Assembly: GCA_023213315.1 (NCBI GenBank) | Contig: JAKCPI010009382.1 | Location: 1-64,000 of the forward strand | DNA from: Euborellia annulipes | Taxonomy: Eukaryota > Arthropoda > Insecta > Dermaptera > Anisolabididae | Length of the DNA: 64,000 nucleotides | Reading direction: 5' to 3' | Shown: positions 53,877-64,000 of the stretch, in pieces | Numbering within the stretch: position 1 is the stretch's first letter | How the letters are laid out: every line of letters begins with the position of its first letter | Translations under genes and position numbers: made by a program | The notes under the pieces: generated by a model | What the model was told of the DNA's origin: nothing | The model's input: the letters and a program-made list of their open reading frames with translations, nothing else | The model's database searches: none

Positions 53877-54365
53877 TCTGGTGTGACTGGCGCACAGCAC
53901 ACAACTTTCTCTTACCTTCGGTAATCGAAAGTTGTGTTCTGTGCTTGTCACACCAGATTTTTTGTGTCGACATATATTTAGTTCCCGACATGACAGTATG
54001 GAACATATGAATTCAGATGTAAAATTTATAAGTATGGGAAAATATTTATATTTTGTTACCATGGCAACCATTTCTCCTATCTTCCCTATGAAATACAAGA
54101 GTAAAGTGGTCTTCAGAAGATTTCAATCGCAAAATGAGAATATACATTTGAAAGAGCATCTAAAAAATAATTGATTTTTGAATTTAAAAAAAAATCGTTG
54201 GAGCAAATTTTGAGAAAATCGAAAAAAACTGAAAAAGTACATCAGTAAAGTACTAGTACTCTTTGGCCGATTTTGATTAAAAGCTTATTTTTCCGGTCCC
54301 GGGGGGTGTTTAACTAAAATATAAAATTTCAACCTCGTAGCTCAATTCCTTCATGCTTAAAATTG

Positions 54366-54411
<46 letters not shown>

Positions 54412-54560
54412 TACAGACCATGTCGCGAAAACCACTTTTTTGGATTCAGGGGACCTCAATACGTGAAGATCCATCAAAATCTCGACATCGAATTTTTGAC
54501 ATGAATCCAATACTTTCTCTCTATATATATATTACATATATACATAGGTAAGAGAAAGTA
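53877..54560 (+). mobile_element. Hairpin/microsatellite family, copy 5
   Basis: Full length. A pure (CA)n run of ~20 units at 54368-54407. Near-identical to copies 2 and 4. Confidence 0.82.
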
Positions 54561-55074
54561 AAAATAAACGCTGATAAAACTGATATAATCGAATATCAAT
54601 CACAGCAGAAAATAAATTTTAAACTTATTTTTGTTAGAACTTTTTCGGCCATTTTAGACTCCGTACCTATTTTTCTTTTTTGATAGACAGTATAATTAAA
54701 ACCTTCATGGCTCGGGACAGGAAGAAGCGAGATCTCTATCTCTGTGCCAGAGCCCAGGAGTTTGTAACAAACCAATTAAGGTCCATTTTGAAACAAATTT
54801 CGATGATGTGACTCAATTATTGCCAGTGGTGTAGTGGCAAAATTTTCATTTTGTGAACGCTAAATACATGACTTACCAATGGAGGGAGGGGAATGCTTCC
54901 GGGGTCTTGCCCCTTTTAAAATCTAAATATGAGGCACTCAGGAAAGTTTGTAAAGTATTATTTTATTTACTTGCGTAAATAATTTTAATTTTATTTGTTA
55001 TTATTTTTTAGAAAAATCAAATTTTTTCAGTTTTTTTTTTAACTCTGGCACCCTAAAAGTTTTTTACCATCCTG

Positions 55075-55480
55075 AATGCAAAAATCCTGTAATTACGATA
55101 TTCTTTAGTTCTTTAATTTTCCAAAAATCTTTCATTTTTGAAAATCGGTTAATTATTAACGAAATTATAAACAAAATAGTTATTAAAATCAAGTACGAAT
55201 ATAAGAAAATTTTATGCCTTAGAAGTTAGAGCTCTTCTTGGTTATATGGATAGCGCTGAAACCTGACTTTGATAACTATTTTGTTCATAATTTCGATAAA
55301 AATTAATAGGTTTTCAAAAATGAATGATTTTCGAAAAATTGAAAAACTATAGAATATCTTAAATATATGTTTTTTTTTCATTCAGGGATCGGAAAAATTG
55401 TATTAAGGGTGTCCAAAGTTTAAAAAAAATTGTCAAAATTCCATTTTTTTCTAAACTTTAAGCCGTTTGAGGCACCATTA
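55075..55480. repeat. Foldback family F, diverged copy
   Basis: CCTGAATGCAAAAATCC and TTCATTCAGGGATCGG, with GGTTAATTATTAACGAAATT and its partner near 55290, form the same palindromic layout as 21646-22200, with many differences. Confidence 0.6.
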
Positions 55481-55489
55481 AATAATAAA

Positions 55490-56520
55490 ATGTACGTATT
55501 TAAATTTTAAATTTTTGGAATTCTATATTAACGGGGGCGCCAATCAATATAGTTACGCCTCCAATGTATGTAGGCCTATATATTTCTAGCTTGAAGGCCT
55601 TTTTTGATCATAGCCGAGACGTTCCTAAATAAAGATGGTTAACAAAATATATGCTTTTTATTATTGGCTGCAACCTCTTTATATCATATCTAATTACCTA
55701 ACAGCCATAATTCGTTATATAACATATTTTAAAAAGCAGAGTAGGCGAGAGGACAAAATTAAAAAAATCCTTTTTTGTTTGCAAGTTAATCTCAGAATTT
55801 GACACTTTGTATATATTCTAATAGAATAATGATAAATTTTCTTAAAAACAAAAAAATTAAACATTCTTTTGATAATTTCATTTATCATCTCAAAAAAAAA
55901 AACATTAAATATTCGTGACAATGTTACATTTACTAAAGTAATATAATTTTATTATTAAAATGTTATAAATTACATTCTTTAGATTGTGCGCGCGCGCATG
56001 TGTGTGTGTGTGGTTTGAAATTTAGATATAAATTTTAATTTGTTGGAATATAAATGAGCGAAAGAGAAGAACAATTTTTATAGCGTAGACATGTTTAAAA
56101 TTTTAATCTCATTTTTATTTCATCAAATAATCCTTTTTTTTTTTTTTTAATATAATTTTGTTAACCAAATGAACGTTTAAAAAAAAAAAGAGAGAGAAAG
56201 AACAAAATCAATGAACTAATTTAGCATAAAATCAAGATAAGAGTAATAGAATTGTTAGATCAATTTGTTTACCAAAGAACAACTAACTCTCTCTGGGTGG
56301 TGTCAATTTAAACAAAAAACATGTGGGAATGAATAATACGTGTGCACAAGATAAGCACTTAATGGAAATTCACTTACCTAATTGTCTTGATTAGACCTAC
56401 AGAACATCTCTATCTACCGTATTTAGATTCAAAATATTATTTAATCGAGGAAGCCAAATTACATGCTCTACGTGAATTAACAATCCAGCTAGAGCAATGC
56501 AACCCTCAACTTGATATGTT
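55490..56520. other. AT-rich stretch without recognised element
   Basis: CGCGCGCATGTGTGTG microsatellite at 55986. 55610-55690 has partial similarity to the 7829-8369 element. Nothing else assigned. Confidence 0.35.
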
Positions 56521-56811
56521 ATCTATTTTCTCTTTAACGAAAGTTGTGTGATGTGCTGTCATACCAGATTTTTTGTGTCGAGGTAGGGGAAGGGTGTTAC
56601 ACTGTAAAAAAAAAATTTTAATTTTAGTATGTTTTAGTATAGTAAATTTACAAATTTTCCTTGTAAATGATAACTACCATACATTTGTATACTAAATTTA
56701 CAAATCTATGCATTCAAAAAATTTTTACAACCAAAAAACATTTTAAAATTACAATTCTCTTGGAAAATTAGAGTAAATATTGTAATTTTACCATACGATT
56801 TCTAATTTTAC

Positions 56812-57000
56812 AATACAACGGCATTGTAATTTTAGAACACGGTTTGTAATTTTAGAAAAGGGTTTGTAATTTTACAAAAAGGTTTCTAATTTTACAATAC
56901 AACGGCATTGTAATTTTAGAACATGGCTTGTAATTTTAGAAAAGGGTTTGTAATTTTACAAAAAGGTTTCTAATTTTACAATACAAGGGTATTGTAATTT
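56812..57000. repeat. Tandem repeat of a TTGTAATTTTAG / TTTCTAATTTTAC motif (two ~85-bp units)
   Basis: Units starting AATACAACGGCATTGTAATT at 56812 and 56898 are nearly identical, and a third partial unit follows. Each unit is itself made of ~21-bp subunits. Confidence 0.8.
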
Positions 57001-57234
57001 TCCTTTTAAGTCTCTCTGAGACGGTCAACATGGCCGACTTTGTTTCGACTGCTTTTTAGCTTTCTTAATAAAGACATTTTTGGCACTATAAGGATTTATT
57101 TAAGTTATAATAATACAAAAAATAATAATATTATGATAACTTTAAGTTTATTTTTTATTTTATTATTTAGTAAAAATAGTTGACAATGAGGTCATACTTG
57201 AATGCCAAATAGCAGAGATAGATCATTGGTTAAC

Positions 57235-57345
57235 AGGTGATTCGATGGTCAAATGGACTAGGCAGCAAGGCTTCTACCAAAAAGGTCAGTGTTCAAATCC
57301 TGGAGGAATTTTTCATTAAATAAAAATATTTATTTCACTCCATTC
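57235..57345 (+). repeat. tRNA-like SINE head (family B-like)
   Basis: GGTGATTCGATGGTCAAATG, B-box-like GTGTTCAAATCCTGG, then TTTTTCATTAAATAAAAATA as in SINE B. Confidence 0.5.
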
Positions 57346-57763
57346 AGGTAGAGACGTCCCCTAAAGGTCAATAACCTATGGGTCCAGTCGTAAATTTTTT
57401 TTTCTTTTTTCTAAATATTAGTAAAATTACAAACATTTGGATTGTAAAATTGCTAAATATTAGTAAAATTACCAAATTTGGACTCGAAATTGCTAAATAT
57501 TGGTAAAATTACCAGACATTTGGACTCGAAAATTGCTAAATAGGGTATTAGTAAAATTACCACACATTTGTAAACGATTTTTGCAAAGAGTTTTGTAAAA
57601 ATATAATTCAACTGTATAGTAAATTTAGTATCTATTGGTCTTGGAAATTTGCTTACAACAAAAAAATTGTAAAATCATCGAAATTTTTTTTACAGTGTAT
57701 TTCAAGCAGTTAACATTTAAAATGCAAGTTTGAAACTAAGCTGCTATGGGAAACTAAATATAT

Positions 57764-57864
57764 CTCGACACAAAAAATCTGGTGTGACCAGCACGGTGCA
57801 CAACTTTCTCTTACCCTTCGGTAATCGAAAGTTGTGTGCTGTTCGCCAGCCACACCAGATTTTT
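57764..57864 (-). repeat. Hairpin-family terminus, reverse orientation
   Basis: AAACTAAATATATCTCGACA precedes the hairpin (complement of the family start). The body is missing. Confidence 0.6.
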
Positions 57865-58321
57865 GTTGTTTCTTCTGATCTAGATCTCTTGATGATCCAA
57901 TGGATAAAAATTAAATTGAACATGTGAAGTATGAACTCAAATTATGAATTAATTAATAGAGTGGGTGAACTTCAACAAATTGAATGATTTTTGTAGATAG
58001 GCCTATTATTGGTCCATCGAATATCGTTATATTTTGGTTTCAACTTGTTGCATATTCAATACATGATCAGATTTTGAGAGAGGGATTTGGAGGCTAAAGG
58101 CGATAAAAATGAAAAGGAATATCATAGAATATGGAAGTGGGTAGTTTAAAGACAAGAGTATTAAAAAATTATGTAACTAGATACTTATCAATGAATCGAA
58201 ATTAAATATTTATCAAAATCGTTGAAGTAATAAATCGATGAATGATTTTGAATTTCTTATGTAATAAGAGTCCATTTGGATCATGTTTGATGCGTTTATT
58301 TATTTGGAAATTTGAAATCTT

Positions 58322-58490
58322 GCCCTGCCACTTGGACTTTGGTGCAGGGGTTTGCGTGCTGGCTTTCTGTACCAAGGGTCGCGGGTTCGCATCCCGTCTC
58401 ACAAAAGTTATTTCAATTTAATTGGCTCATAAATTGAAATAAATAGCCTCCGTTGCCGAAAAAGGCTTAAAAAAAAATTTTTGTCTTGGT
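58322..58490 (+). repeat. tRNA-like SINE, related to family A
   Basis: GGACTTTGGTGCAGGGGTTTG (A-box region), GGGTTCGCATCCC (B box), then TAGCCTCCGTTGCCGAAAAA and A-rich tail. Confidence 0.65.
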
Positions 58491-58574
58491 TTATAAAATT
58501 AGAATAAATATCAATTTACATAATTTCTCTTAGCTTTTACTTTCCCGCCAATAGATTTTTGCAAATTTTTTAGT

Positions 58575-59485
58575 ATGATTTTAGGGGTCGCAACCACCCT
58601 TTAAAGTTTAGGCCTATTCAAAATACATTGAGGGATTAGCCTTAATAGTCCAGTCGATATAACTTTTTAGTATTCCGAAGTTAATGAAATTTTTACAGGG
58701 TATTTGAGGGTACTCTAGGATGTCTATTCTAATTCCTCGATCTCCGTCCCACTTGGAAGGGAAAGGGGGTGCAAAAACCTCAAAATTTTGAACTTTTTTC
58801 AGTTTTTTGCTTATATTTCGTAATCTGAGCATATTTTGTCTACTATAGTTCTATGCAAAGTTGTAAGGCATTAAATTTTGCTAACTATTTTTGGTACATA
58901 AAACGAATTTGTAGACCCAATATTAATTTTGCTCTACAGCTTTGCATAGGACAAAATATGCTCAGATTACGAAATATAAGCAAATAACTGAAAAAAGTCC
59001 AAAATTGTTGAGGTTTTTGCGCCCCTTCTCTTCCATGTTAGCACAGATCCCTCGAGGTCGAAAATTTAGGAAAGACATCCTAGAGTACCACCAAATAACC
59101 GGTAAAAATTTCATCAACTTCGGAATATTTTCTAGGTAAAAGTTATATCGACTGGACTATTAAGTAAAATATGAAATCATATATAATATTTAAGATATTA
59201 TATATATCGCGTATATGAGCCGCGAAATTTATACAATTGCTTTCCAATTGAGTTCATAAATGTACTTCATATATCCGAATGTCTTGCTGTGGTCCAGTGG
59301 TAGGACACTCTGAGTACAAATCGGAGGATTCGTGGTTCGACTCCCGGCGGCACACCCTTATTTTTTCGGATATATGAATTAATAAATATTTAATGGACTA
59401 TTAAGGCTAATCCTTCAATGTGTTTTAACAGGCCCAAACTTTAAAGGGTGGTAGCGATCCCTAAAATCTTGCTAAAATTCCTATA
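58575..59485. repeat. Large palindrome (~330-bp arms) with a nested tRNA-like insertion
   Basis: ATTTTAGGGGTCGCAACCAC and GGTGGTAGCGATCCCTAAAAT are the outer ends. Inner pairs: GCTTATATTTCGTAATCTGA / TCAGATTACGAAATATAAGC and TAATAGTCCAGTCGATATAA / complement near 59150. The loop is at ~58870-58920. The right arm is interrupted by 59165-59393. Confidence 0.8.
59165..59393 (+). repeat. tRNA-like SINE C, inserted with a 12-bp target duplication
   Basis: Flanked by TGGACTATTAAG at 59153-59164 and 59394-59405. The left arm of the palindrome shows the uninterrupted site. The tRNA-like block (59285-59357) has GTGGTCCAGTGGTAGGAC (A box) and GTGGTTCGACTCCC (B box). A related minus-strand copy is at 31465-31612. 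Confidence 0.75.
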
Positions 59486-59489
59486 ATTC

Positions 59490-60895
59490 TTTTTCAAAAG
59501 ATAGCAGGGTGCCCCAGTATAAACTGCAAAAATCAATTTTTAAGAATCACTCTAATGACCATGTTTTTTAAGTATTTTTTTTAACGAATTATATTTCTAT
59601 CTGGAAACAAAAGATTTTATTGTAGTCTATTGTAGTATAAATCCAATATAGAAATTCACCTAACTTTTTTATTTTTACCTGACCGTAATCACTCATTGAT
59701 GTTTACATTGATGTTTAAACCTGGAAGTATCAAAACGCTTTATTAGAACCTTCATAATATGCTGAACAATTGAATAATATAATTTAATTTTTCAATAGGA
59801 CTATTAGGCGTAAAAGGAAACATGTTTCGACCAAGCGAAAAATTGATCGCCTCAAATTTTCCGCTTATTGGGATTAATAACAAAACAGTAAATGAAAGTT
59901 TAAATCAAGATTAATTACCTCTAGTCCATTTTCTTACAAACAAGTGATTAATGATGTTCTCAAAATTATAAGAAAAATCCATTTTGAGTTAAAATCGATT
60001 GGACATTTGAGTGGCCTCAGGCGGCTCGCTTGACCCATCAAGCCACTTGCCTATGCTAATTATCCTCAGAAGCAACAATGTTCTAATTGGGAGTGATGTA
60101 GTTTACAATTAGATTTGATAGCCTCCTTTAGATCATGTATTGATTAAACACTAAGGCCAAATTAGACATCACATTAGAATACAATATATGGGGTTTGCAC
60201 AGATTGATCGAAAATAAACAACTTTTCTAGAAAAAGGATTATAAAAATCCCCCAAAACTATTGTGGCCAAAAATGTCTTTATTTTCTCTTCATCCACATC
60301 TCAAAAATAAAAATTAAGAAGATGCTTGTTGGTTAGATTAGAATGATTGTAGGTTATGGGATTTGTTTTAGCCAGAAGAGGTCATTAGGTCTAATAGTTT
60401 TCAAAAACACTATGCTCAGGGGGGAATATTCATGCTTTAATCCTGCTCGAGCTTTTTAACAAGTAAGATTTCGGGGGGGGGGAGAGGAGGGGGGGGGATA
60501 AGGGAATGGATAACTCACCCATACATATAATGCATAATGAATGTATTGTGCCCATATGACAACTCCGGGACATATACAATTTGAAAGAGAAAGTTTTCCC
60601 GAAAGTCTCGGTAATTGGTGAATATCGGAGGCTTCAATTTTCTGGCTTCCTTATGTAATATACTGAATGTTCAAAAGTCAAAATGGCCTCCGCAGTTGAG
60701 TGACTTTTTTTTAGAGTTTTATCTATACCTCTTGTTTGCAATTTTATATAATAAATAATTAAAACTCATGACTTAAATTTTCGACCAATAGCGAAAAATT
60801 AAAGGCGAAAACTATTTTTTTGCAATATTCAAAAAATCTTCAAGGCATCCTGGGGGGTTTGGGAACCCCTGGTGTATACCTTGAGATTGTCAACA
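59490..60895. other. No gene or element recognised
   Basis: Includes a G-run (60475-60500). Short stretches look single copy. Confidence 0.35.
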
Positions 60896-60902
60896 TTCTC
60901 AT

Positions 60903-60948
60903 AAGAACTGATGATGGGATTATATAATTAAAACCGAAACGTCTTCTT
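60903..60948 (+). ncRNA. Solitary hammerhead-like motif
   Basis: Stem I AAGAA/TTCTT, intact core CUGAUGA, GAAAC and triplet GUC. Stem II is poor (outer GG/CC, AT-rich interior). Unlike the others it is not in a visible palindrome. Confidence 0.45.
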
Positions 60949-60959
60949 GGATTGAAATT

Positions 60960-61655
60960 TGACTTCCTCTTTTCCTGCCTATTATTCTTATGATATATGA
61001 ATTTGGAGACCCGGGGAAATTTTGCCCCAATCTAAACATTATCTCTTCAAATTACTACATATTCAATTTGATTATCAAAGTGATAAAAAACCAAGTATTT
61101 TCAGATTTAATAATATTTCCTTCCCCCAAGTATTTTCATTCTAACGTACGCCAGGAATTTCTCAAGAGTTTTGTCGCCAATAATTTTAATACTCCATATC
61201 GCCCGCTGTTCGTTTGAACTTTTTTATTCATGCAAAAAAAGAGGGATTATTGTTAATCCAATTCCTGTGGCATGGACAAAATAACAATTGTTTTTCTATA
61301 AGAAGATTATTTTAGCGAGATAATACGTATTATAACAATGAATTCCTAATTTTAAATTTGATCTTCAATTAGGAAAATTTCCATTGAAAATCCATCTCTA
61401 AATTTAATAGAGGTGATTAAGATCTTTAGATTTTAAACCGAAAATTGCCCTTTAGGATTAAAATTCCATTAACAAGATTTTTCGAAACTCCCCCCCCCCT
61501 CCCCCTCCTCCGGTCCATTCCTGTTAATTGAGTTTAAATCCCAAAGTCAAATTATTATTGGTGATTATTTAATAAATCCTCAGTATCATCATCATTTAGT
61601 TTTGAATTCAGAGAAAGGACGAATAATATTCAATTTGCATTTATTTCTGCAAGCT
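60960..61655. other. No gene or element recognised
   Basis: AT-rich sequence with a C-run near 61490. Short frames show no family features. Confidence 0.35.
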
Positions 61656-61662
61656 CACGTAA

Positions 61663-61899
61663 TCATGTTATTGTGGAAAGACTACTACAACCACCAGGCC
61701 CAATTTTGTCCGTGAGGTTGGCATGGCACGTGCCGTCCGCCTCATTAACCCCAGCAAATATATTATAGTAGTTAAGGGGGTGAGTCTCGTCGTTTATGTG
61801 TGTGTTTACTCTATCTGGCAAAGGAACGTGAAGGGTCACGACTTTAATAAATTTATTATTACCAACCAACGAGGATGATGATTTTGGATAAGGAGTCAA
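61663..61899 (-). other. Unidentified GC-richer block with a 78-codon open frame
   Basis: The open frame reads through PYPKSSSSLVGNNKFIKVVT, LHVPLPDRVNTHINDETHPL and GTCHANLTDKIGPGG. Composition differs from the AT-rich surroundings and it is not part of any repeat seen here. No splice context or family could be identified; a conserved non-coding element or an unrecognised exon are both possible. Confidence 0.25.
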
Positions 61900-62858
61900 T
61901 TTTGATTGATTTTAATTTAGCTTTGTTCAATACACACGCCGAAGATGATTTTAGTGAGTAATACAGGATGTGCATCAAAGGTCTCTCTGAATTTTATATC
62001 ACGGAGGGTTTTCTGGTTAGATCGCATGCGATATGACGTCATTTATGACCCTAGCGTCTGATTGCATGAGTTTTTGGCCGATTCCCCATGTTCTATTCTT
62101 TTGCATGCCTTTTTGCTAGACCCAGACATCGACCAATCACAGTGTCGGATTTTTCACGTCATCCAACATGGCTGACTTTTATCAAAAAGTGATGTTATTT
62201 GATTTTGACAGCTTACGTTTTACTGTGGCTAGAGGCCACGGGTTCGTTTTTCATCACGACCACAATTCTTTGATTTATTAGACCTATACTTTTTGTTTTG
62301 AACCCTGCACCAAATTTCAATAAAAGAATTCTAAACCTACGTGATGTTTTCAAGGTTCATAACGTTTTAAATAATAGTAAGCAATTGAAATAAAATTACA
62401 CCCCAAATGAAAAAGAATATAATCTTTTTTTTTTTTTTTTTGTAGAGTGATTAAATTATTTGACTCTTAAGCAAATGGAGATTCACGGACGACTTGATTT
62501 AGAATTTTGTATTTACGACGTCTTTAAAGAATAAGAGAGAGTTTGCATATGAATAAACAACAAACCAAAAACAGTTGTTAATAATCATAAAGAGAACCAA
62601 GTCATCAGAAGAGGAACGACTCTCTCTATTCATTGAAATCCTTCCTTATTTACATAAAAATCTCGTGTTGAATAATCAGAAAAAAATAAATTTTAGACCA
62701 CCATGATTTTAAAATTAAAAACTCTGCTGTGCGACCAGTCACACCAGATTTTTTATAATAAATTTTATTTATTTTTTTCTTTATCTTGCATTTTATTAGC
62801 ACATCAGAGTTTTATACATCCACCATAGTTTTATACAGTTTTATCAGCTAGCTCAGGG

Positions 62859-63384
62859 CAAGGGCGGATACAAGAGGGGGGGGGGGGTAAAGGGGGTAAT
62901 TACCCCCTCCGAGATTTGAAAAAAATACCTTTTTTTCACAAAAAAATTTATTTTTAAGGTAAAATTTTAAAAATTAATACTTAAAAATTTGATTTGTATT
63001 TATATTCTGGCAAACAAGTACAGAATGCGCTTTTAAATTACTGAAATTAAGAAAAAAAATAGTGTGCTGTGCGCAGTGGCGGATTAATACAATTTTGTCG
63101 GGGGGGCGGTTTTTTTTTTTTTTTTTATTTAAGGGCTTTGTTGGCATCTATGGCCATTTAGACCCCTTACCTATTTATTTAAATTGATTGGTAACAAATT
63201 CAATTGAAATTAAAGCCCGGAAATCATAATTTCTCTAGATTACTAGTATTTATAATATTGTAAATTTCTTCTCGGGGGGGGCGATCGTCCCCCCTCGCCC
63301 CCCCCCCCTTTAATTCGCCCTTGGCTGTGCGACGAGTCACACCAGATTACCCCCCCCAGATAAACACCTCTGGATCCGCCCTTG
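62859..63384. mobile_element. hAT MITE hosting a hairpin remnant and a second hAT MITE
   Basis: Ends CAAGGGCGGATAC / GGATCCGCCCTTG with the 8-bp duplication GCTCAGGG at 62851-62858 and 63385-63392. A hairpin-family fragment (CTGTGCG...ACGAGTCACACCAGAT) lies inside and is itself split by 63074-63323. Confidence 0.85.
63074..63323. mobile_element. Nested hAT MITE
   Basis: Ends CAGTGGCGGATTAA / TTAATTCGCCCTTG with the 8-bp duplication GCTGTGCG at 63066-63073 and 63324-63331. Confidence 0.85.
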
Positions 63385-63386
63385 GC

Positions 63387-63575
63387 TCAGGGACCCACAT
63401 CTTGTGGGTACGTGAATGGCGACCACGAGCTGGGACTGGCAGTACTTCTGTTCTTTGCCTGTCAGTCTCTTCCCTTCTATTTTCAACAGGCGTCAGAATG
63501 TGAGACCGGCCGGCCTGTTCTATTCCTTCCCGGTCGCAAAAATCCATGAACTTTGCACCGCGGGAATAATCAGGC
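63387..63575 (+). repeat. GC-rich repeat D
   Basis: GGGACCCACATCTTGTGGGT, TTTTCAACAGGCGTCAGAAT, GGCCGGCCTGTTCTATTCCT and CGGTCGCAAAAA. Best-preserved copy; compare 47370-47575 and 32955-33070. Confidence 0.6.
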
Positions 63576-63664
63576 GAAGAAAGAAGAAAGACTCCTCGAT
63601 TTTTGTATAAAACTGGATAAAACTTAAGTCTGCTGGTCACACACTGGTCAATCATTCTAGAAAA

Positions 63665-64000
63665 TAACACTAATCGACAAAAATGAACTTTTTTCTTTCA
63701 CAAGAATAAAGATATAAAATTCTAGAAGTATTTTTCATGCTGAATGCAAATATCATTTCAGTTTTGCCCCATCAGGCACAGTTTTAGAGAAATAGAGATA
63801 AATAGATTTTAATAGAAAAAAGTGCTCTAAAACGGCTTTTATTTAGAATGTTCAAATTATTTTTAACGCGACACCTTGTAAAAATATGCAGGTATTTAGA
63901 ATACACATAAATTTTAAGTTTCATCCCAATCGGAGGTCATTTAGACGTGCCGCAAACGGCTTAAAGTTTAGAATAATCGAAATTTTCAAGATTTTTTTTG
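63665..64000 (-). mobile_element. Foldback family F copy, running off the window
   Basis: Begins CACTAATCGACAAAAATG. GCCCCATCAGGCACAGTTTT and CGGAGGTCATTTAGACGTGC are the complement of 22230-22410. The rest lies beyond 64000. Confidence 0.7.

Larger units (their letters stand above)
56600..57697. mobile_element. DNA element with CACTGTAAAAAAA ends, TA duplication and internal tandem repeat
   Basis: TIR CACTGTAAAAAAA / TTTTTTTACAGTG, with TA on both flanks. The left part contains an 85-bp-scale tandem repeat (56812-57000); the right part has shorter reiterations of TGCTAAATATTAGTAAAATT (57420-57560). A SINE-like head is inserted at 57235-57345. No coding capacity. Confidence 0.6.

Noticed and set aside
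59285..59357. Possible genuine tRNA gene
   Set aside because: The acceptor stem does not close, a related copy exists at 31465-31612, and a target duplication surrounds it, so it is a SINE head.
1..64000. Bacterial-type operons, ribosome binding sites or CRISPR arrays
   Set aside because: Spliced genes, SINEs and retroelements show nuclear eukaryotic DNA; none of these features was seen.

Overview
The window is AT-rich, intron-rich animal (metazoan) nuclear DNA, made mostly of transposable elements. Two multi-exon genes, both on the minus strand, are recognisable. The mix of Penelope-like elements with hammerhead-type motifs, Helitrons, hAT MITEs, tRNA-derived SINEs and a Ty1/copia element suggests an invertebrate, perhaps an arthropod. 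That is an inference; no single feature fixes the taxon.

0-13.5 kb: the 5' two thirds of a phosphoserine aminotransferase gene (PSAT1-like, serine biosynthesis), six exons from 13306 down to 3894. The next intron contains, in the same orientation, a young Ty1/copia element (1-3588) whose two LTRs differ at one site and whose long ORF has lost most of reverse transcriptase. Introns carry hAT-type MITEs with 8-bp target duplications, SINEs and an inverted-repeat element.

13.5-23 kb: the last seven exons of an SLC4-family anion exchanger (chloride/bicarbonate exchanger, C-terminal membrane half), 22949 down to 18401. One exon is present twice, flanking a foldback element, and each copy has its own small indel. 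A third exon has a 1-nt deletion. The upstream exons were not found in the window.

23-64 kb: no conserved cellular gene was recognised. The best-preserved resident is a Penelope-like retroelement (about 40154-43629) with an RT/GIY-YIG reading frame broken by one extra A, 208-bp inverted terminal repeats and an 11-bp target duplication. Several spacer-poor palindromes (24.25-24.53, 38.22-38.69, 49.71-50.17 kb) carry hammerhead-ribozyme-like motifs on both strands and look like paired pseudo-LTRs of related elements. Short Helitrons (A|TC...CTAG|T ends) occur at 30.7-31.3, 44.0-44.1 and 44.6-45.4 kb. The last sits inside a foldback element whose other arm preserves the empty site. A ~680-bp family with a terminal hairpin and an internal CA microsatellite occurs at least five times nearly full length. 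A separate family with GGACCCTG ends makes 4-bp AT-only target duplications. The rest is low-complexity AT-rich sequence.

The two host genes are unrelated in function and share only strand and neighbourhood. All coordinates and repeat alignments were made by eye, so boundaries may be off by a few bases.
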